64,000 nucleotides of DNA. Origin: Adiantum capillus-veneris. Taxonomy: Eukaryota; Streptophyta; Polypodiopsida; Polypodiales; Pteridaceae. Position 1 is the first letter of the stretch; every line of letters starts with the position of its first letter. Of this stretch, positions 47,100-58,033 are shown piece by piece. A program made the translations under genes and the position numbers. The DNA is taken from the NCBI GenBank assembly GCA_014529385.2, contig CM043967.1, positions 87,593,278-87,657,277 of the forward strand. Direction: 5' to 3'. The notes under the pieces are model-generated. The model searched no databases, had not been told where the DNA came from, and was given only the letters and a program-made list of their open reading frames with translations.

Positions 47100-47842
47100 T
47101 TGTCTTCAGCTTTTATGGAGAAAAATGTGGGCACAAGTGGTACGAAGAAGTCAAAGAATAAAAAAGCTCATGGGTGGCAAAGAGTGGGATTATGCTCACA
47201 ACATATGCGGCTGAATATATGGAGTGCCAATCTAAATTTTGTCTCACAACAAAATGAGGTGGTGCACCACATATTAGGGACCATTTTATGGGTAGCGTTA
47301 AAAAGAGTTGTAGGAAATATGAACATCTCAGGCACCTACAATTGCAAAGCGTTTGAGAGAAGAGCTTGCCAAAAAGGGCGGCAAGAGACAACAAATATAT
47401 AGCTCTGTTATGGCTACAAGTCAAGAGCAGTCAGAGCCAAATATTAACTCCGTTGATCTTGTGGTGACGCCAGCTAACCTTAGAGAACAGCCTGTGCAGG
47501 GGGAGGAAATTTCAAGCAGCATCCTTTTAAGCGTCACAATGAAGGTGGACTTGGTTTGATGCGTCAAAAGTCATTACATCAAAGCTTTTGAGTGCAGTAT
47601 CTAGAAGAAGCACAAGGTGCACTCGCCAAAGCAATATTCTTCATTGGAAGTTCTTTGGGTCATGGTAGACAACAATCATTGGAAGGCTCCTTGGAAGAAA
47701 ATCGATGAGTTTGGCCCAAGATTTTCAACTCCTTTTTATCACACAATACGAAATGTTTTCTTGAACAAATGTTACATTGAATTCAAAGAGCGTGTTGGAA
47801 AAATAATACTTTGCTTTCAAGATGCACAATTGTGAGTGATGA
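47100..47842 (+). pseudogene. hAT transposase of the old element, N-terminal part
   Basis: In several frames it matches the young transposase: a BED-type finger region near 47220-47300 (compare 49150-49215) and the segment LEVLWVMVDNNHWKAPWKKIDEFGP, colinear with WKLDWKRIGEYG. It ends at the first catalytic Asp motif (SDDW), where the young element sits. Several stops and shifts. Confidence 0.75.
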
Positions 47843-47850
47843 CTGGTCAA
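47843..47850 (+). other. Target-site duplication, left copy
   Basis: CTGGTCAA, identical to 55985-55992. Eight bases is the hAT hallmark. Confidence 0.95.
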
Positions 47851-47876
47851 CAGGGATTTTAATTACGCGATGACGC
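47851..47876 (+). repeat. Left terminal inverted repeat of the young hAT
   Basis: CAGGGATTTTAATTACGCG and following bases pair, with mismatches after the first nine, with the end at 55959-55984. Confidence 0.85.
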
Positions 47877-47974
47877 ATTTTGTTAAATGTTAATTATTGT
47901 TGTTATTATCACTATTTTATTCATGTTAATAGCATATCTAATGTCATGACTTACGAAAACCGGTAGAAAATGTA

Positions 47975-48066
47975 AAACCGGTGGGGCAACCAAAAACCCC
48001 GGCAGGCCCGGCGGGCATATTATAAACCCCGGCGGGCAAAGCAAGAATCCCGCCGGCCCCGTCATG
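47975..48066. repeat. GC-rich subterminal repeats, left
   Basis: Several copies of CCCCGGCGGGC-like motifs in an AT-rich neighbourhood, mirrored near the right end (55796-55866). Subterminal repeats in hAT elements commonly bind transposase; here that is inferred. Confidence 0.6.
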
Positions 48067-48089
48067 TACCCCTCCATATTTGGCAGCTC

Positions 48090-48096
48090 TATATAA
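48090..48096 (+). promoter_or_regulatory. TATA-like box, transposase side
   Basis: TATATAA 240 bases from the left end, facing the transposase. Start site unverified. Confidence 0.45.
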
Positions 48097-48225
48097 CCCT
48101 TTAGTAGACATCCCATCACATCACCACTTCCTCTAAATTTGGTCATCCTTTAAAATTTAGAAGAAAAACTAAAGGTAAAAAAATGAATAGTCTTAACAAA
48201 AAAATAAAACTTAATGAAACTCTGA

Positions 48226-48830
48226 TCATGGATCATTAGTTCTTTTTTGGACTGAACTGATTCTTGAAAGGAGGTAGAAAGGTGAATCTTTGGGTCGGTA
48301 TCTCTACATTTGGGATGGACTAATCTCATGTTTGGTTCACCGTTATATTTGCTAAATTGATTGCTATATTGATTAGAACTTCTATCATGGGTCATTAGTT
48401 CTTTTTTGGACTGAATTGATTCTTGAAAAGAGATAGAAAGGTGAATCTTTGGGTCAATATCTCTACTTTTGGGATGGACTTATCACATGTTTGATTCATC
48501 GTTGTATTTGCTTGCTATTCCGATTAGAGCTCCAATCATGGGTCATTAGTTCTTTTTTGGACTGGACTGATTCATGAAAGGAGGTAGGAAGGTGAATCTT
48601 TGGGTCGATATCTCTACTTTTGGGATGGACTGATCACATGTTTGATTCACCGTTGTATTTGCTTGCTATTTTGATTAGAGCTCCAATCATGGGTCATTAG
48701 TTCTTTTTTGGACTGGACTGATTCATGAAAGGGGTAGGAAGGTGAATCTTTGGGTCGATATCTCTACTTTTGGAATGGACTGATCACATATTTGATTCAC
48801 CATTGTATTTGCTTGCTCATGTTTGAGTAG
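48226..48830. repeat. Tandem repeat of about 150-160 bp, four units
   Basis: Units start with ATCATGGGTCATTAGTTC near 48226, 48387, 48536 and 48686. They share TGGACTGA, AAGGTGAATCTTTGGGTC and TTTGGGATGGACT. The last is truncated. It lies in the presumed transposase 5' leader. Confidence 0.9.
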
Positions 48831-48972
48831 ATTGAGGTTTATTCCCTTCAGGCTTCACTACTACGCTTGTGTGTGATATTGACTATAACACTAATGTTTG
48901 GTTTGAATAATACTTGAAAGAAGAGATAGCATACTGAGCTATGTTTATTGGTATTGCAGGCATCCAATAAGT

Positions 48973-51219
48973 ATGTCTTCAACCGGGAATGTGAGCGGTG
49001 ATGTTGGTGTCTCAAGCCTGGCTTCCTTGAGGAGACCTCCTACCTCGATGCTAGGTCTTGCTTCGTAGGGCAAGTGAAAGGTAGGTGGAAAAAGTCCACG
49101 ACCCGAGTGGAATTTTGCCACAAATTTAAATAAGTATCAAAATTGGAAATGTAACTTTTGTGGCGAAGAGAAATTTGGAGGAGCACCAAGAATAAGGGAT
49201 CATTTTCTAGGTGGCAATACCAGAATCCAAGGAGGAAAGTGCAAGGGCTTAAGTGCAGAAGAAGCAGCTATGCGCTTAAAAGCTTTAATTGGTAAGCTAA
49301 TTTCCATGAGCGAAAGATCAAAACTCTCTACTTTCGACCATCACACCCCCGTATCGATAAGATCAAACCAGTATGAGGGATCATTGGGTGTAACGCCCAC
49401 CAATGGAAGCACTCAAAGTAGGGAACCAACTTTTTATATCGATGGAAGTACACCTTCAAACCATGGATCTCCTGGCTTTCAGGTGGGATCGTCAAAAAGT
49501 AGACAGGTTAGCTTACAGACGAGCTTCAAAACACTTGCCTTAGAAGAAGCACAACTTGCACTAGCTAAAGCCGTCTATTTCATTGGGGGATCATTGGCCA
49601 TTGTCACCCGTGATGCATGGAAGTTAGATTGGAAACGCATTGGAGAGTATGGTGTTGGATTTACCCCTCCAACATATCACCATATGAGAAACCAACTGTT
49701 GGATAAATGTTACACAAGCACACAACAGGATATTCAAAGGGTAATATTAAATGCAACAGAACAATCTAGATACACCATAGTTAGTGATGGTTGGTCCAAC
49801 GTTCAAAGGCGGCCATTGATCAACATTATGCTTGTATGTCCTCATGCTGAATGTTTTATCAAAGCTGTGGATAGCTCTGGTCAAATAAAGTCTGGCAGTT
49901 TTATAGCTGACATCATTGGTGATGCAGTTGAGGAACTTGGAAAAGAAAATGTTGTCCAAGTAATCATGGACAATGCCAAAAATTGCAGGGCTACACGTAG
50001 AATACTTGAAAGTAGCTTCTCTCACCTATATAGTGCTGGTTGCAGTACACACAGCTTGAACTTGGTATTGCAAGATTGGTACAAGAGGGAGGACACAGAG
50101 TGGTTCAAATGGATAGTAGACAATGCTCGCTTAATAGTCAAGTTTGTTTTCAAGCGTCAGAGGGTTCTTGACATGTACCGTCCGAGGATGTCTACTATGT
50201 TAAAACTGCCATGCGAAACTAGATTTTGCACCAACTATTATACGGTAGAATCACAAATAAAAAATAAGAATGTTGTGATGGAGACATTTTTTTGTGCCAC
50301 TTTTTCAGAATGGGAGGCTAGTCAAAGGGATAAGATAAAATGCAAAATAGGGGTGATCAGAGATCTACTAGCTGATCGCCACTTCTCGGATGATGTGGTG
50401 GATGTGCACAATGTCATGATGCCAATTATGCTCGCATTACGCCAACTGGATTGTGCCTTGCCTAACATAGGTAAGGTGTCGATGGCTTGGTGAATTGTTC
50501 AAGAAAGCCTTGCAAATCCAAAGGAGCCCCAGGAGCCAATTGTGAAGCCTTGGAAGACACCATTCACTCAAAAGAGGAGAGAAATTTTTAGAAAGTATGT
50601 GCATGGTCGATGGGTTGGAGCACATAGTCCACTACACAGCGTAGCTTTCTTATTGGATCTAGAGTATTGGGCAATGGAAATAGACAAACTGGATGAGGAG
50701 GTGCTGGAAGACTTTTATGATGTGATAGGCAGGTTTTATGATGATCCTGATGAGCATGCATCAGCTGTTACTGATCTTACGAAGTTTAAACTCAAAGAGG
50801 GTAAGTTTGGTACAGAATTTTTGCAGAAACTTGCCACGGAGCAACCAGCGTGGAAGTGGTGGATGATGAATGGTGGTAGTGCACCCACCCTTAAACGCCT
50901 AGCTGTTAGAATCCTAGCCCAATGTGCATCCAATTCAAGCTCTAAGAGAAACTGGAGTACATATAAATATGTACATTCCACCATCAGAAACCGCCTTCTA
51001 AATTCAAGAGCTGAAAAATTGGTGTATATGTACTGCAACCTTCGGCTATTGGCAAGAGTGCAAGCTGAGAACTACAAAGAGGAGATGCCACGCTGGACTT
51101 ATGATGTAACCAATGATGAGGTGGATGAAGACAGTGAGCTGCAAGGGGAATCTCATGAAGTAGAAACTACATGTACTTTAGAAGATATTGAAGAGAATTT
51201 GGAAATTGAACCAACTTAA
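48973..51219 (+). pseudogene. hAT transposase of the young element
   Basis: A single frame from the ATG at 48973 to the TAA at 51217, 748 codons, interrupted only by TAG 49066, TGA 49075 and TGA 50491. Upstream of 49270 a BED-type finger reads WKCNFCGEEKFGG...RIRDHF. Catalytic region in DUF659-like context: SDGW with first Asp about 272, VIMDNAKN with second Asp about 333, and the CSTH signature about 357-360. The C-terminal hAT dimerisation domain has WKWWMMNGG, LAVRILAQCASNSSSKRNWS and a Leu-rich end. Stops at CGA- or CAG-like positions fit C-to-T decay. Alternatively introns could remove the first two; I see no clear splice pair. Confidence 0.85.
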
Positions 51220-51543
51220 TTTGACCCGTCGCAGCAAGCGACAGTGGTTTAATTAATAGATTATCGAATCCATTGAGTGACTTCTGGTTAAGTTCAGAAA
51301 CTGTTTATCTTATAAGCTTTTTTTTATATTTAGTTTAAGGTTTAGACATTTTCTTAATAATAAACGAAGCCCTTAAAAACCTTTACAAGGCCACAAATCA
51401 CTATTAAAGCTTCATAATATACAAAGCCCTAACAAATCGTTGCATTATCACATATCATAATTGAAGTTGAAGTGAAGACAATTCACAATTCACTAATAAA
51501 TTCTCGCAAGACAACGAGTAAATGTTTTCAAATGTTACAAAAA
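51220..51543. other. Intergenic, tail-to-tail
   Basis: AT-rich; no gene. It separates the 3' ends of the transposase and the RING gene. Confidence 0.5.
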
Positions 51544-52486
51544 CTATCCAAGTGATAGTAAAATATTTGTGAGAATATCTTCATTCTCCTGTTCACGCTG
51601 ACGTTTAAGCTTATTATAGTCTTTAGACATTTTGAACATTGCATATAGCTTTTTGGATATCTCAAACTCACGTATAGCACAATGAAAGTTATTCATCATG
51701 CTTTGCATCAAGCATGATATATGATACATATGTCCGCATGGCAAGCTGAAGTGACCACACCACTCATGAAAGAATGATCTACATATGACGCAAGGACCAC
51801 CGTGCTCACCAGAAGCTGGAGGGGCCTCAATAGATGTTGGGTGCTCAATCAATGTGGCAGCATTTTGTTTTTTTATAGTCACCTCTAACTCTTTTACGTG
51901 GCGAGATAGCACCTTCACCTCCCTTTGCAAGTCTCTATTTAGGGTTTCTTCTGCATGAGAGCCTTGTGTAGCTTGTGATGCTTGCCTGAGTTGAGTTTGA
52001 AGCTCCTCCTTAACTTGGTGCACTTCCATTGATGCACCTTCTAGTGCCAATGACATCTCTTGCCGTGTGACGGTGATTGCAGTACTGCGAATGTCCTCAA
52101 CCGTCATGTGAGGTGTCCTTGAGCTAAAGTCCACTGCTGCACCCAAGACATAATGCATGTATAACATCTTGGAAAACCACAATGGACAATCCATATGATG
52201 CATAGGATGACCCATAACATCGAGATATATGTTCTCTCCATTGTCTCATATGTCTGCATTAATGCATTGTGATAGCTTGAGTCGGTCTTTCTTGATGTTG
52301 TCATCTGCAATGCCTGGCCATATGGATTTCACCATTTCTCGGTCAATCCTAGTGTTCACCTCTTTCCATTGTGTACCCACTGGGAGCAACGAGCAGCAAT
52401 TTGAGCAGTGTCGTTCACTCCACCGCCTTGACACATGGATCTGAGACGCTCAAAAGCGCGCTTAGCCCTTTGATTATCATTATCCA
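51544..52486 (-). pseudogene. Coiled-coil RING-type protein, hAT cargo
   Basis: Likely a RING E3 ligase-like protein. The first ATG is at 52486. A frameshift near 52370 and a TGA near 52250 break the N-terminal region, which has a conserved REMVKSIWP patch also found in the old copy (KDMIKTIWP). From 52215 the frame is open for 223 codons. It has a predicted coiled coil (VKEELQTQLRQA to KELEVTIKKQ) then the RING CVICRSFFHEWCGHFSLPCGHMYH as C-x2-C, C-x-H, H, C. The final CxxC has only one Cys (FHC then Arg), whereas the old copy keeps CTIC. So the second zinc site is probably lost. It lies between transposase and kinase. Confidence 0.75.
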
Positions 52487-52535
52487 TATCCTGATTAAAC
52501 ACTATACTTCAGTTACGGCATAGAAACTTAATGAT

Positions 52536-52643
52536 AATCAATTGCTATAAGAGTAACCACCATTTTACGACAATCAATTGATATTAGAATAACCACCATC
52601 TTACGGCAATCAATTGATATAAGAGTAACCACCATTTTTTAAA
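52536..52643. repeat. Three tandem 36-bp units upstream of the RING gene
   Basis: AATCAATTG followed by ATA-AGAGTAACCACCAT recurs at 52536, 52572 and 52608. The block lies between the RING start and the kinase end, a likely promoter region of the RING gene. Confidence 0.85.
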
Positions 52644-52803
52644 TCAATGAATGACAATCAGTGACTCCACGTGGCTTATTGCTTGAAACTTATGAGAAAA
52701 AACAAAACTCATAGAAAATTTGTTGTCTATTGAGATATAACAAAGTGTTTTTATTACTCATATATCATCCATGGTGCATAAAGCCCAATTTTTAAAAGTG
52801 CTT

Positions 52804-54339
52804 TTATAAGTCACAAGTCTCAGAAAACCCTGCTTCATAAAGTACATCATATATCCATAAAAAAAAGGCTACACTCATTTCAGAGGGAGGGCGTAAGCAT
52901 CGTTCTGGCTGGGCTCCAAATCTTTCTAATTCTTCATCCAAAAGTGCCAAGGTGTTTCTGTCTGTGGATTTCTTCCTCACCCATCCTTCCACAACAATCC
53001 TAGATATGGCTTGTACCTCCACTGAAACCTTATGTTTGAACCAATCTGTGTTGTAGTAGTCAGAGAACTCTCCACAAAACTTACAAAATTGCCATATCAC
53101 CCATCCTATGGCGTACACATCTGTGGCCTTGGTCCATGGGCATAAACTCTTGCCATCTAGTAACTCAGGAGCGTGCCAAGGATGAAGCTTTTTCCAGTTT
53201 TCATCGGTATTGTTGGTCTTTTGTGTCTCTAAGCCAACACGCAGAGCCAATCCCCAATCAATTATTCCAATACGGGGAGTGAGATCCTTGGTAAAGTCCA
53301 ACATGATTTTCCATGGATGGAGATCATTGTGGATCACTCCCTCGTCATGTGCGAATCGCAATGCCTTCACCAAGGCATGGATCAACGAGGGAGCATGATT
53401 GCACAGGCTCTTGATACATGTTTTATTGTCTTCAGAAGGCTGCTCCCATTTAAAGTCTTCAGGGATCTTTCCTTTCCCCTCTTAATGCGCTACAAGCGTC
53501 GTGAAAGAGCCATGTCGAAGGGGCACTGTCTCCATAAGATCACCTAAAGTTCTCCCATTGAAGTAGGGGAATATCAGAAACCATGGCAACGTTACAGAGT
53601 GGGCAATACTCCTCACAATCCCTCTATGGTTGAGATCTACTCCACTTTCTGATGCAAAGCTTTTCCACTGATGCTTGGCATGTCCGTTGAACTCCTTGGC
53701 ACAATAAGTATTCGTTGTAGGAAGGAAATTGATCCCTTTGATTTGAACTTGCCACCCTGTGCCATAAGCCCCTGACCCAAGTTTCTTGATCTTCTTAATG
53801 GACTTATTTGGAATGCCCAAAGTCATACTACATTCAGAATTGTATATACTGCTCTCCAGGTGGCTGGCAGAAGGAGTAGAACCCGATGTTCCCTCAATGG
53901 TAGCCTCCTCAATAAACGGTTCTCCAACTTGGCTGCTCCCCATAACTCTGGTGATAGCCATTTGCATTTTCTTGCTTAGGCCAAACTGTGTGTCTATGTG
54001 GGATGCTCGCCTTGACCTCTCCTTTTCATCTCTCCATCTCGCGTTCCAATGCTCTAGCTTACCCTTGTCTACTTCTTGAGGGCATTCCTCTTTCAAATCA
54101 GAAGCCACCTTGGGCAAATTGCCCACCCAACTGCTCAGTAATGAGATTATTGATTCGGTTGTTTTGTCTAGATATAACAACAAAATTTTGCGGGCAATCT
54201 CACTATATAATGATTGCAATCTAGACTCATCTGCAACAATCTACGCTATATCGTCGGGATCTAGTGCACTAACGATTGTAATCAACAATTGTCTAATTTT
54301 CTTTTTGAACTATATCATTGAAGTAGCAGAAGGATCCAT
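52804..54339 (-). pseudogene. Protein kinase, hAT cargo
   Basis: One frame from the ATG at 54339 to the stop at 52804 (about 510 codons) with stops near 54313, near 54241 and at 53482. N-terminal helical region, then N-lobe: LGSGAYG loop, YCAKEF (Lys), FASESGV (helix C Glu), hinge FPYFNG. C-lobe: catalytic loop HNDLHPWKIML, DWG in place of DFG, HAPELL (APE), SDVY-like ATDVYAIGW. The Asn that holds Mg in the loop is Lys here; the old copy has HSDLHPFN. Overall like plant Ser/Thr or Tyr kinase-like families, not further assigned. Even without its stops this copy might be inactive. It faces the transposase. Confidence 0.8.
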
Positions 54340-54465
54340 TTTGCCTGCAATGGTATTATTGCAAACAACACATTGTCAAATATAACTATGTGCCACTCCA
54401 TTTGGATCTTTTCTACATGAAAGAAAAAGTGCAGTATAGACCATAGATCTCGTACGCTTGGGCAG

Positions 54466-55620
54466 TGACACACCTAATCGCAATTGCAACCATGTGCCAA
54501 TGCCTCACCGTACAACAACTTACAAACAGATGCTCCCGTCATTCTAGCAGCAACACACCTAGTCGCAATTGTAACCATGTGCCGAAGCATGAATGACTGG
54601 GAGGAACATAAAACATAGTCACCCTACGCTTTTGCAATGACACACCTAGCCGCAATTGCAACCATGTGCCAGTGCATCCACGCACAGTGAATTCTTTCAA
54701 ACAGATGCTCCTGTCATTCTGGCAGTAACACACCTAGTCGCAATTGCAACCATGTGCCGAAGCATGAATGATTGGGAGCAACATAAAACATAGTCACCCT
54801 ACGCTTCCGCAATGACACACCTAGCCGCAATTGCAACCATGTGCCAGTGCATCCATGCACGGTGACTTCTTTCAAACAGATGCTACCGTCAATCTAGCAG
54901 CAACACACCTAGTCGCAATTGCAACCATGTGCCGAAGCATGAATGACTAGGAGCAACATAAAACATGGTCATCCTACGCTTTTGCAATGACACACCTAGT
55001 CACAATTCCAACCATGTGCCAGTGCATCCACGCACGATGTCTTATTTCAAGATTCAAGCATATGAAACATTATGAAATTATTTGAGCACACATTCATGCA
55101 TTAGATGCTACCGTCAATCTAGTAGCAACACACCTAGTCGCAATTGCAACCATGTGCCGAAGCATGAATGACGAGAAGCAACATAAAACATAGTCATCTT
55201 GCATTTTTGCAATGACACACCTAGCCGCAATTTCAACCATGTGCCAGTGCATCCACGCACGGTGAATTCTTTCAAACAGATGCTTCTGTCATTCTAGTAG
55301 CAACACACCTAGTCGCAATTGCAACCATGTGCCAAAGTATGAATCACTGGGAGCAACATAAAGCATAGTTACCCTACGCTTTTCCAATGACACACCTAGA
55401 CGCAATTGCAACCATATGCCAGTGCATCCACGCACGGTGACTTCTTTCAAACAGATGCTCCTGTCATTCTAGCAGTAACACACCTAGTCTCAATTGCAAC
55501 CATGTGTTGAAGCATGAATGAATGGGAGCAATATAAAACATAATCATCGTACGCTTTTGCAATGACACACCTAGCCGCAATTGCAACCATATGCCAGTGC
55601 ATCCACGTACGATGATTTGA
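54466..55620. repeat. Tandem array, 13 or so units in pairs (about 180-bp higher-order repeat)
   Basis: The core CACACCTAGTCGCAATTGCA with ACCATGTGCC recurs about 13 times from 54466 to 55590, with alternating flanks (GAAGCATGAATGA and AGTGCATCCACGCACGG). Two alternating units form a repeat of about 180 bp. Variation is mostly substitutions. It lies between the kinase start and the right end, a mirror of the left array. Confidence 0.95.
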
Positions 55621-55795
55621 TAAAAGAAATTTTATACCTTTAAGTTTTAACACAAAAAACTCAAAAAAACATCAATAAAATAAGGAAGGGATTAAAAAAT
55701 TACTGCTACACTGCTTTGAAAATGTGGAAAGCTGCCAGAAATTTTGGTGAATAAGACTTTTCAATGTACCTCTCTTGTAAAAAAGACAAGCACCG

Positions 55796-55866
55796 GCGTC
55801 GTCTTTATATAGCCACGGCGGGCCCCGCGGGGCATTTACTTAGCCCGGCGGGCCTCAAGCTGGTCT
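55796..55866. repeat. GC-rich subterminal repeats, right
   Basis: CGGCGGGCCCCGCGGGGC and CCCGGCGGGCC motifs mirror 47975-48066. Confidence 0.6.
55803..55812 (-). promoter_or_regulatory. TATA-like box, kinase side
   Basis: CTATATAAAG on the minus strand, 172 bases from the right end and facing the kinase. It is far from the kinase start because of the array. Confidence 0.4.
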
Positions 55867-55958
55867 CCAAGTCTCCTTGCAGGTCAAAAAAGATGAATGT
55901 CAATTAACATAATATTTGTTATTTTTCATTTCTATTGTTATTAACCTAAAATTATAGT

Positions 55959-55984
55959 GTGATCACGTCATTTTGAAATCCCTG
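55959..55984 (-). repeat. Right terminal inverted repeat of the young hAT
   Basis: Ends AAATCCCTG; the first nine bases pair perfectly with the left end. Confidence 0.85.
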
Positions 55985-55992
55985 CTGGTCAA
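55985..55992 (+). other. Target-site duplication, right copy
   Basis: CTGGTCAA, identical to 47843-47850. Confidence 0.95.
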
Positions 55993-57200
55993 ATATTCAA
56001 AGAAGACCACTGATCAATGTAATGCTGGTTTTTCCAAGGGGAGAACCATTTATAAAGGTGATTGATAGTCATGGTGCAATTAAAAGTGGCAAATACATTT
56101 TTGAGGTCTTGATTAATGTAATTAAAGTAATTGGCGTTGAACATGTCATTCAAGTAGTCATGGATAACACAAAATATTTAAAAGATGCTAGTAAATTAAT
56201 AAAGAAATTCTTTCCACACATTTTTTCCAAGGGTTTTCATACACACAACTTAAACTTGGTATTGAAGGATTGGTACACTAGTGAAGAAATCACATGGTTC
56301 GCCGAAATAATTGACACATCGCATCAAGTTGTGAAATATATCTTGAAACGACAAAGAGTGCTTGATTTGTATAGAATGCGCATGTTTGTGATATTGAAAC
56401 TTGATTTTGCACACATTTTTATATAGTGGAATCACTTCTCCGCAATAAGTGCATTGTGTGATTGATGCATTCAATTGCACGGCCTTTTCTGGTAAACAAC
56501 GAGGAATTTTGGCCAAGTATTTTTATGCAAAGTGAAAGAGCTCTCATAGTCCCTTCCGTAGTGTGGCTTACATGCTCAATCCGGAGTATTGGAATCTAGA
56601 TCTGATGTCCAATACAGAGGTGGTCAACAATTTCTATCACGTAGGCAACACGTTCTACTCCAACGTTCAGGACCGAATTGATTGCATCAAATAAATGAGT
56701 GCATTTAGGTTAAAAGAATGTCAATTTTATGAATGATTTTGTATAGGTAATGGCAAAAGAGCAACTGCATGGAAGTGGTGGATGATGAATGTTAAAGAGC
56801 ATTACTCGACCTTTCATGCCCTTGCAATGAAAGTACTGGCACAATGTGCAACAAACTCAAGTTCAAAGAGAAACTCGAGTATGTACAAGTATGTTCACAA
56901 CACTATTCGCAAGAGACTATTAGCAAAAAATGCAAAAAATTAGCATATATATTTTGCAACGAAAAGATATTGAATCACATCAAAAGTGTTGGCTACGAGG
57001 AGGAAATGCCAACCTAGTTGTATGATTATCAGAACGAAGATGAAGAAGAGTTCAATGTTTGTGTATCTTAATGCACTATAGACGAAATAGAAGAGAATCT
57101 GATAATAGATGTGGAGGTTGAATTACAAGGAGATTTACAATACTCAGATTTAGAACAAAATAACAACTTCACAGATTCAATATATCTTGAGAGTAGAATG
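55993..57200 (+). pseudogene. hAT transposase of the old element, C-terminal part
   Basis: It resumes in the frame left at 47842. It has RRPLINVML-like sequence then VFPRGEPFIKVIDSHGAIKSGK (open 56022-56426), VVMDNTKYLKD (second Asp) and HTHNLNLVLKDW. Further right, in broken frames, come WKWWMMN, LAQCATNSSSKRNSS (dimerisation domain) and an acidic tail. More stops and shifts than the young copy, so it is older. Confidence 0.85.
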
Positions 57201-57297
57201 AAGATCGTGTCAAAAACCATTATAAAAGACCTTATATTCCATGTGTTTTGATCATATACAATGCTTCATATTCGCGATTATACATAGTTTTTGGATC

Positions 57298-58033
57298 TCA
57301 ATTGTGTTGCTTTGAAGCAGTATCTTGGTCACCAAATAGATTTTTATTTGTGCTAGGGGTATCTTGGTGGGATTGCTTGAATTTATACTCATTTGCCATG
57401 CCAAACATAATATATATTCCTTGTACAATATCTTGTGAACAGATTGTGCATCGGCTCCTATTTTGCATTAAAGGAATAAGACAGACGAAGTGATAATAAT
57501 GACCACATGTCAATGTATAATATCCACTCCATCCATCAAAAATCTTGTAGCAAACTGGACATTGGGAAGATGAGGATGCATCTAAAGTAGACAAGGGGAC
57601 CAAATCTGGATGCAGGATAAGGTGGTTGATGTGTGTCCCTTGTACAGGCAGAGGATTCACTCGCTGTGTCAGATTCTGAACGTCTTGGCTTAAGTGATGA
57701 ATGCTTTTCTCCATCTGGACCTGTGAGGGTTGGGGTGTCTGGGTGGTTAGAGAAGTGGAGGCACTTCGATACCTTCCACCTTCCTTTCTTGATCTTTGCG
57801 TCCTCACATGGCCATATTGTTTTAATCATGTCCTTGGTCACTTCTTTATTTATCTCTTTCTGTTGCATGTGGTTTGGATTTGCCCATTTTGAGAGTCATT
57901 GAGTAGTGTGCGTCGCTTGATGTGCCGACATACCGTGTGATAGAGACTTCAAGTGCTAAAATGCATTAACATCCGCTTGTTGTTGATCATCAGGCACTGA
58001 TTGGGTGCCACAAACTTGTTCTTCATTGGTCAT
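57298..58033 (-). pseudogene. RING-type protein of the old hAT element
   Basis: Homologue of 51544-52486. The ATG at 58033 begins a broken N-terminal part, with stops near 57960 and 57850. An open piece, 57536-57868, has KDMIKTIWPCEDAKIKKGRW. The frame 57298-57807 has the RING CPVCYKIFDGWSGYYTLTCG, then HYYH, Cys and CTIC, a complete C3H2C3-like set. It is followed on the right by the kinase remnant, as in the young element. Confidence 0.75.

Larger units (their letters stand above)
47851..55984 (+). mobile_element. Young hAT element with RING and kinase cargo, 8.1 kb
   Basis: Terminal inverted repeats begin CAGGGATTT at 47851 and end AAATCCCTG at 55984, flanked by perfect eight-base duplications CTGGTCAA. 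It contains a hAT transposase (plus), a RING-type gene (minus) and a protein kinase gene (minus), two tandem-repeat blocks and GC-rich subterminal motifs. It is inserted in the transposase gene of an older relative carrying the same cargo. Confidence 0.92.

Noticed and set aside
54466-55620. A CRISPR-like look: evenly spaced repeats with segments between them
   Set aside because: The segments between are themselves repeated, the spacing alternates, the genome is a plant one and the array lies inside a hAT element.
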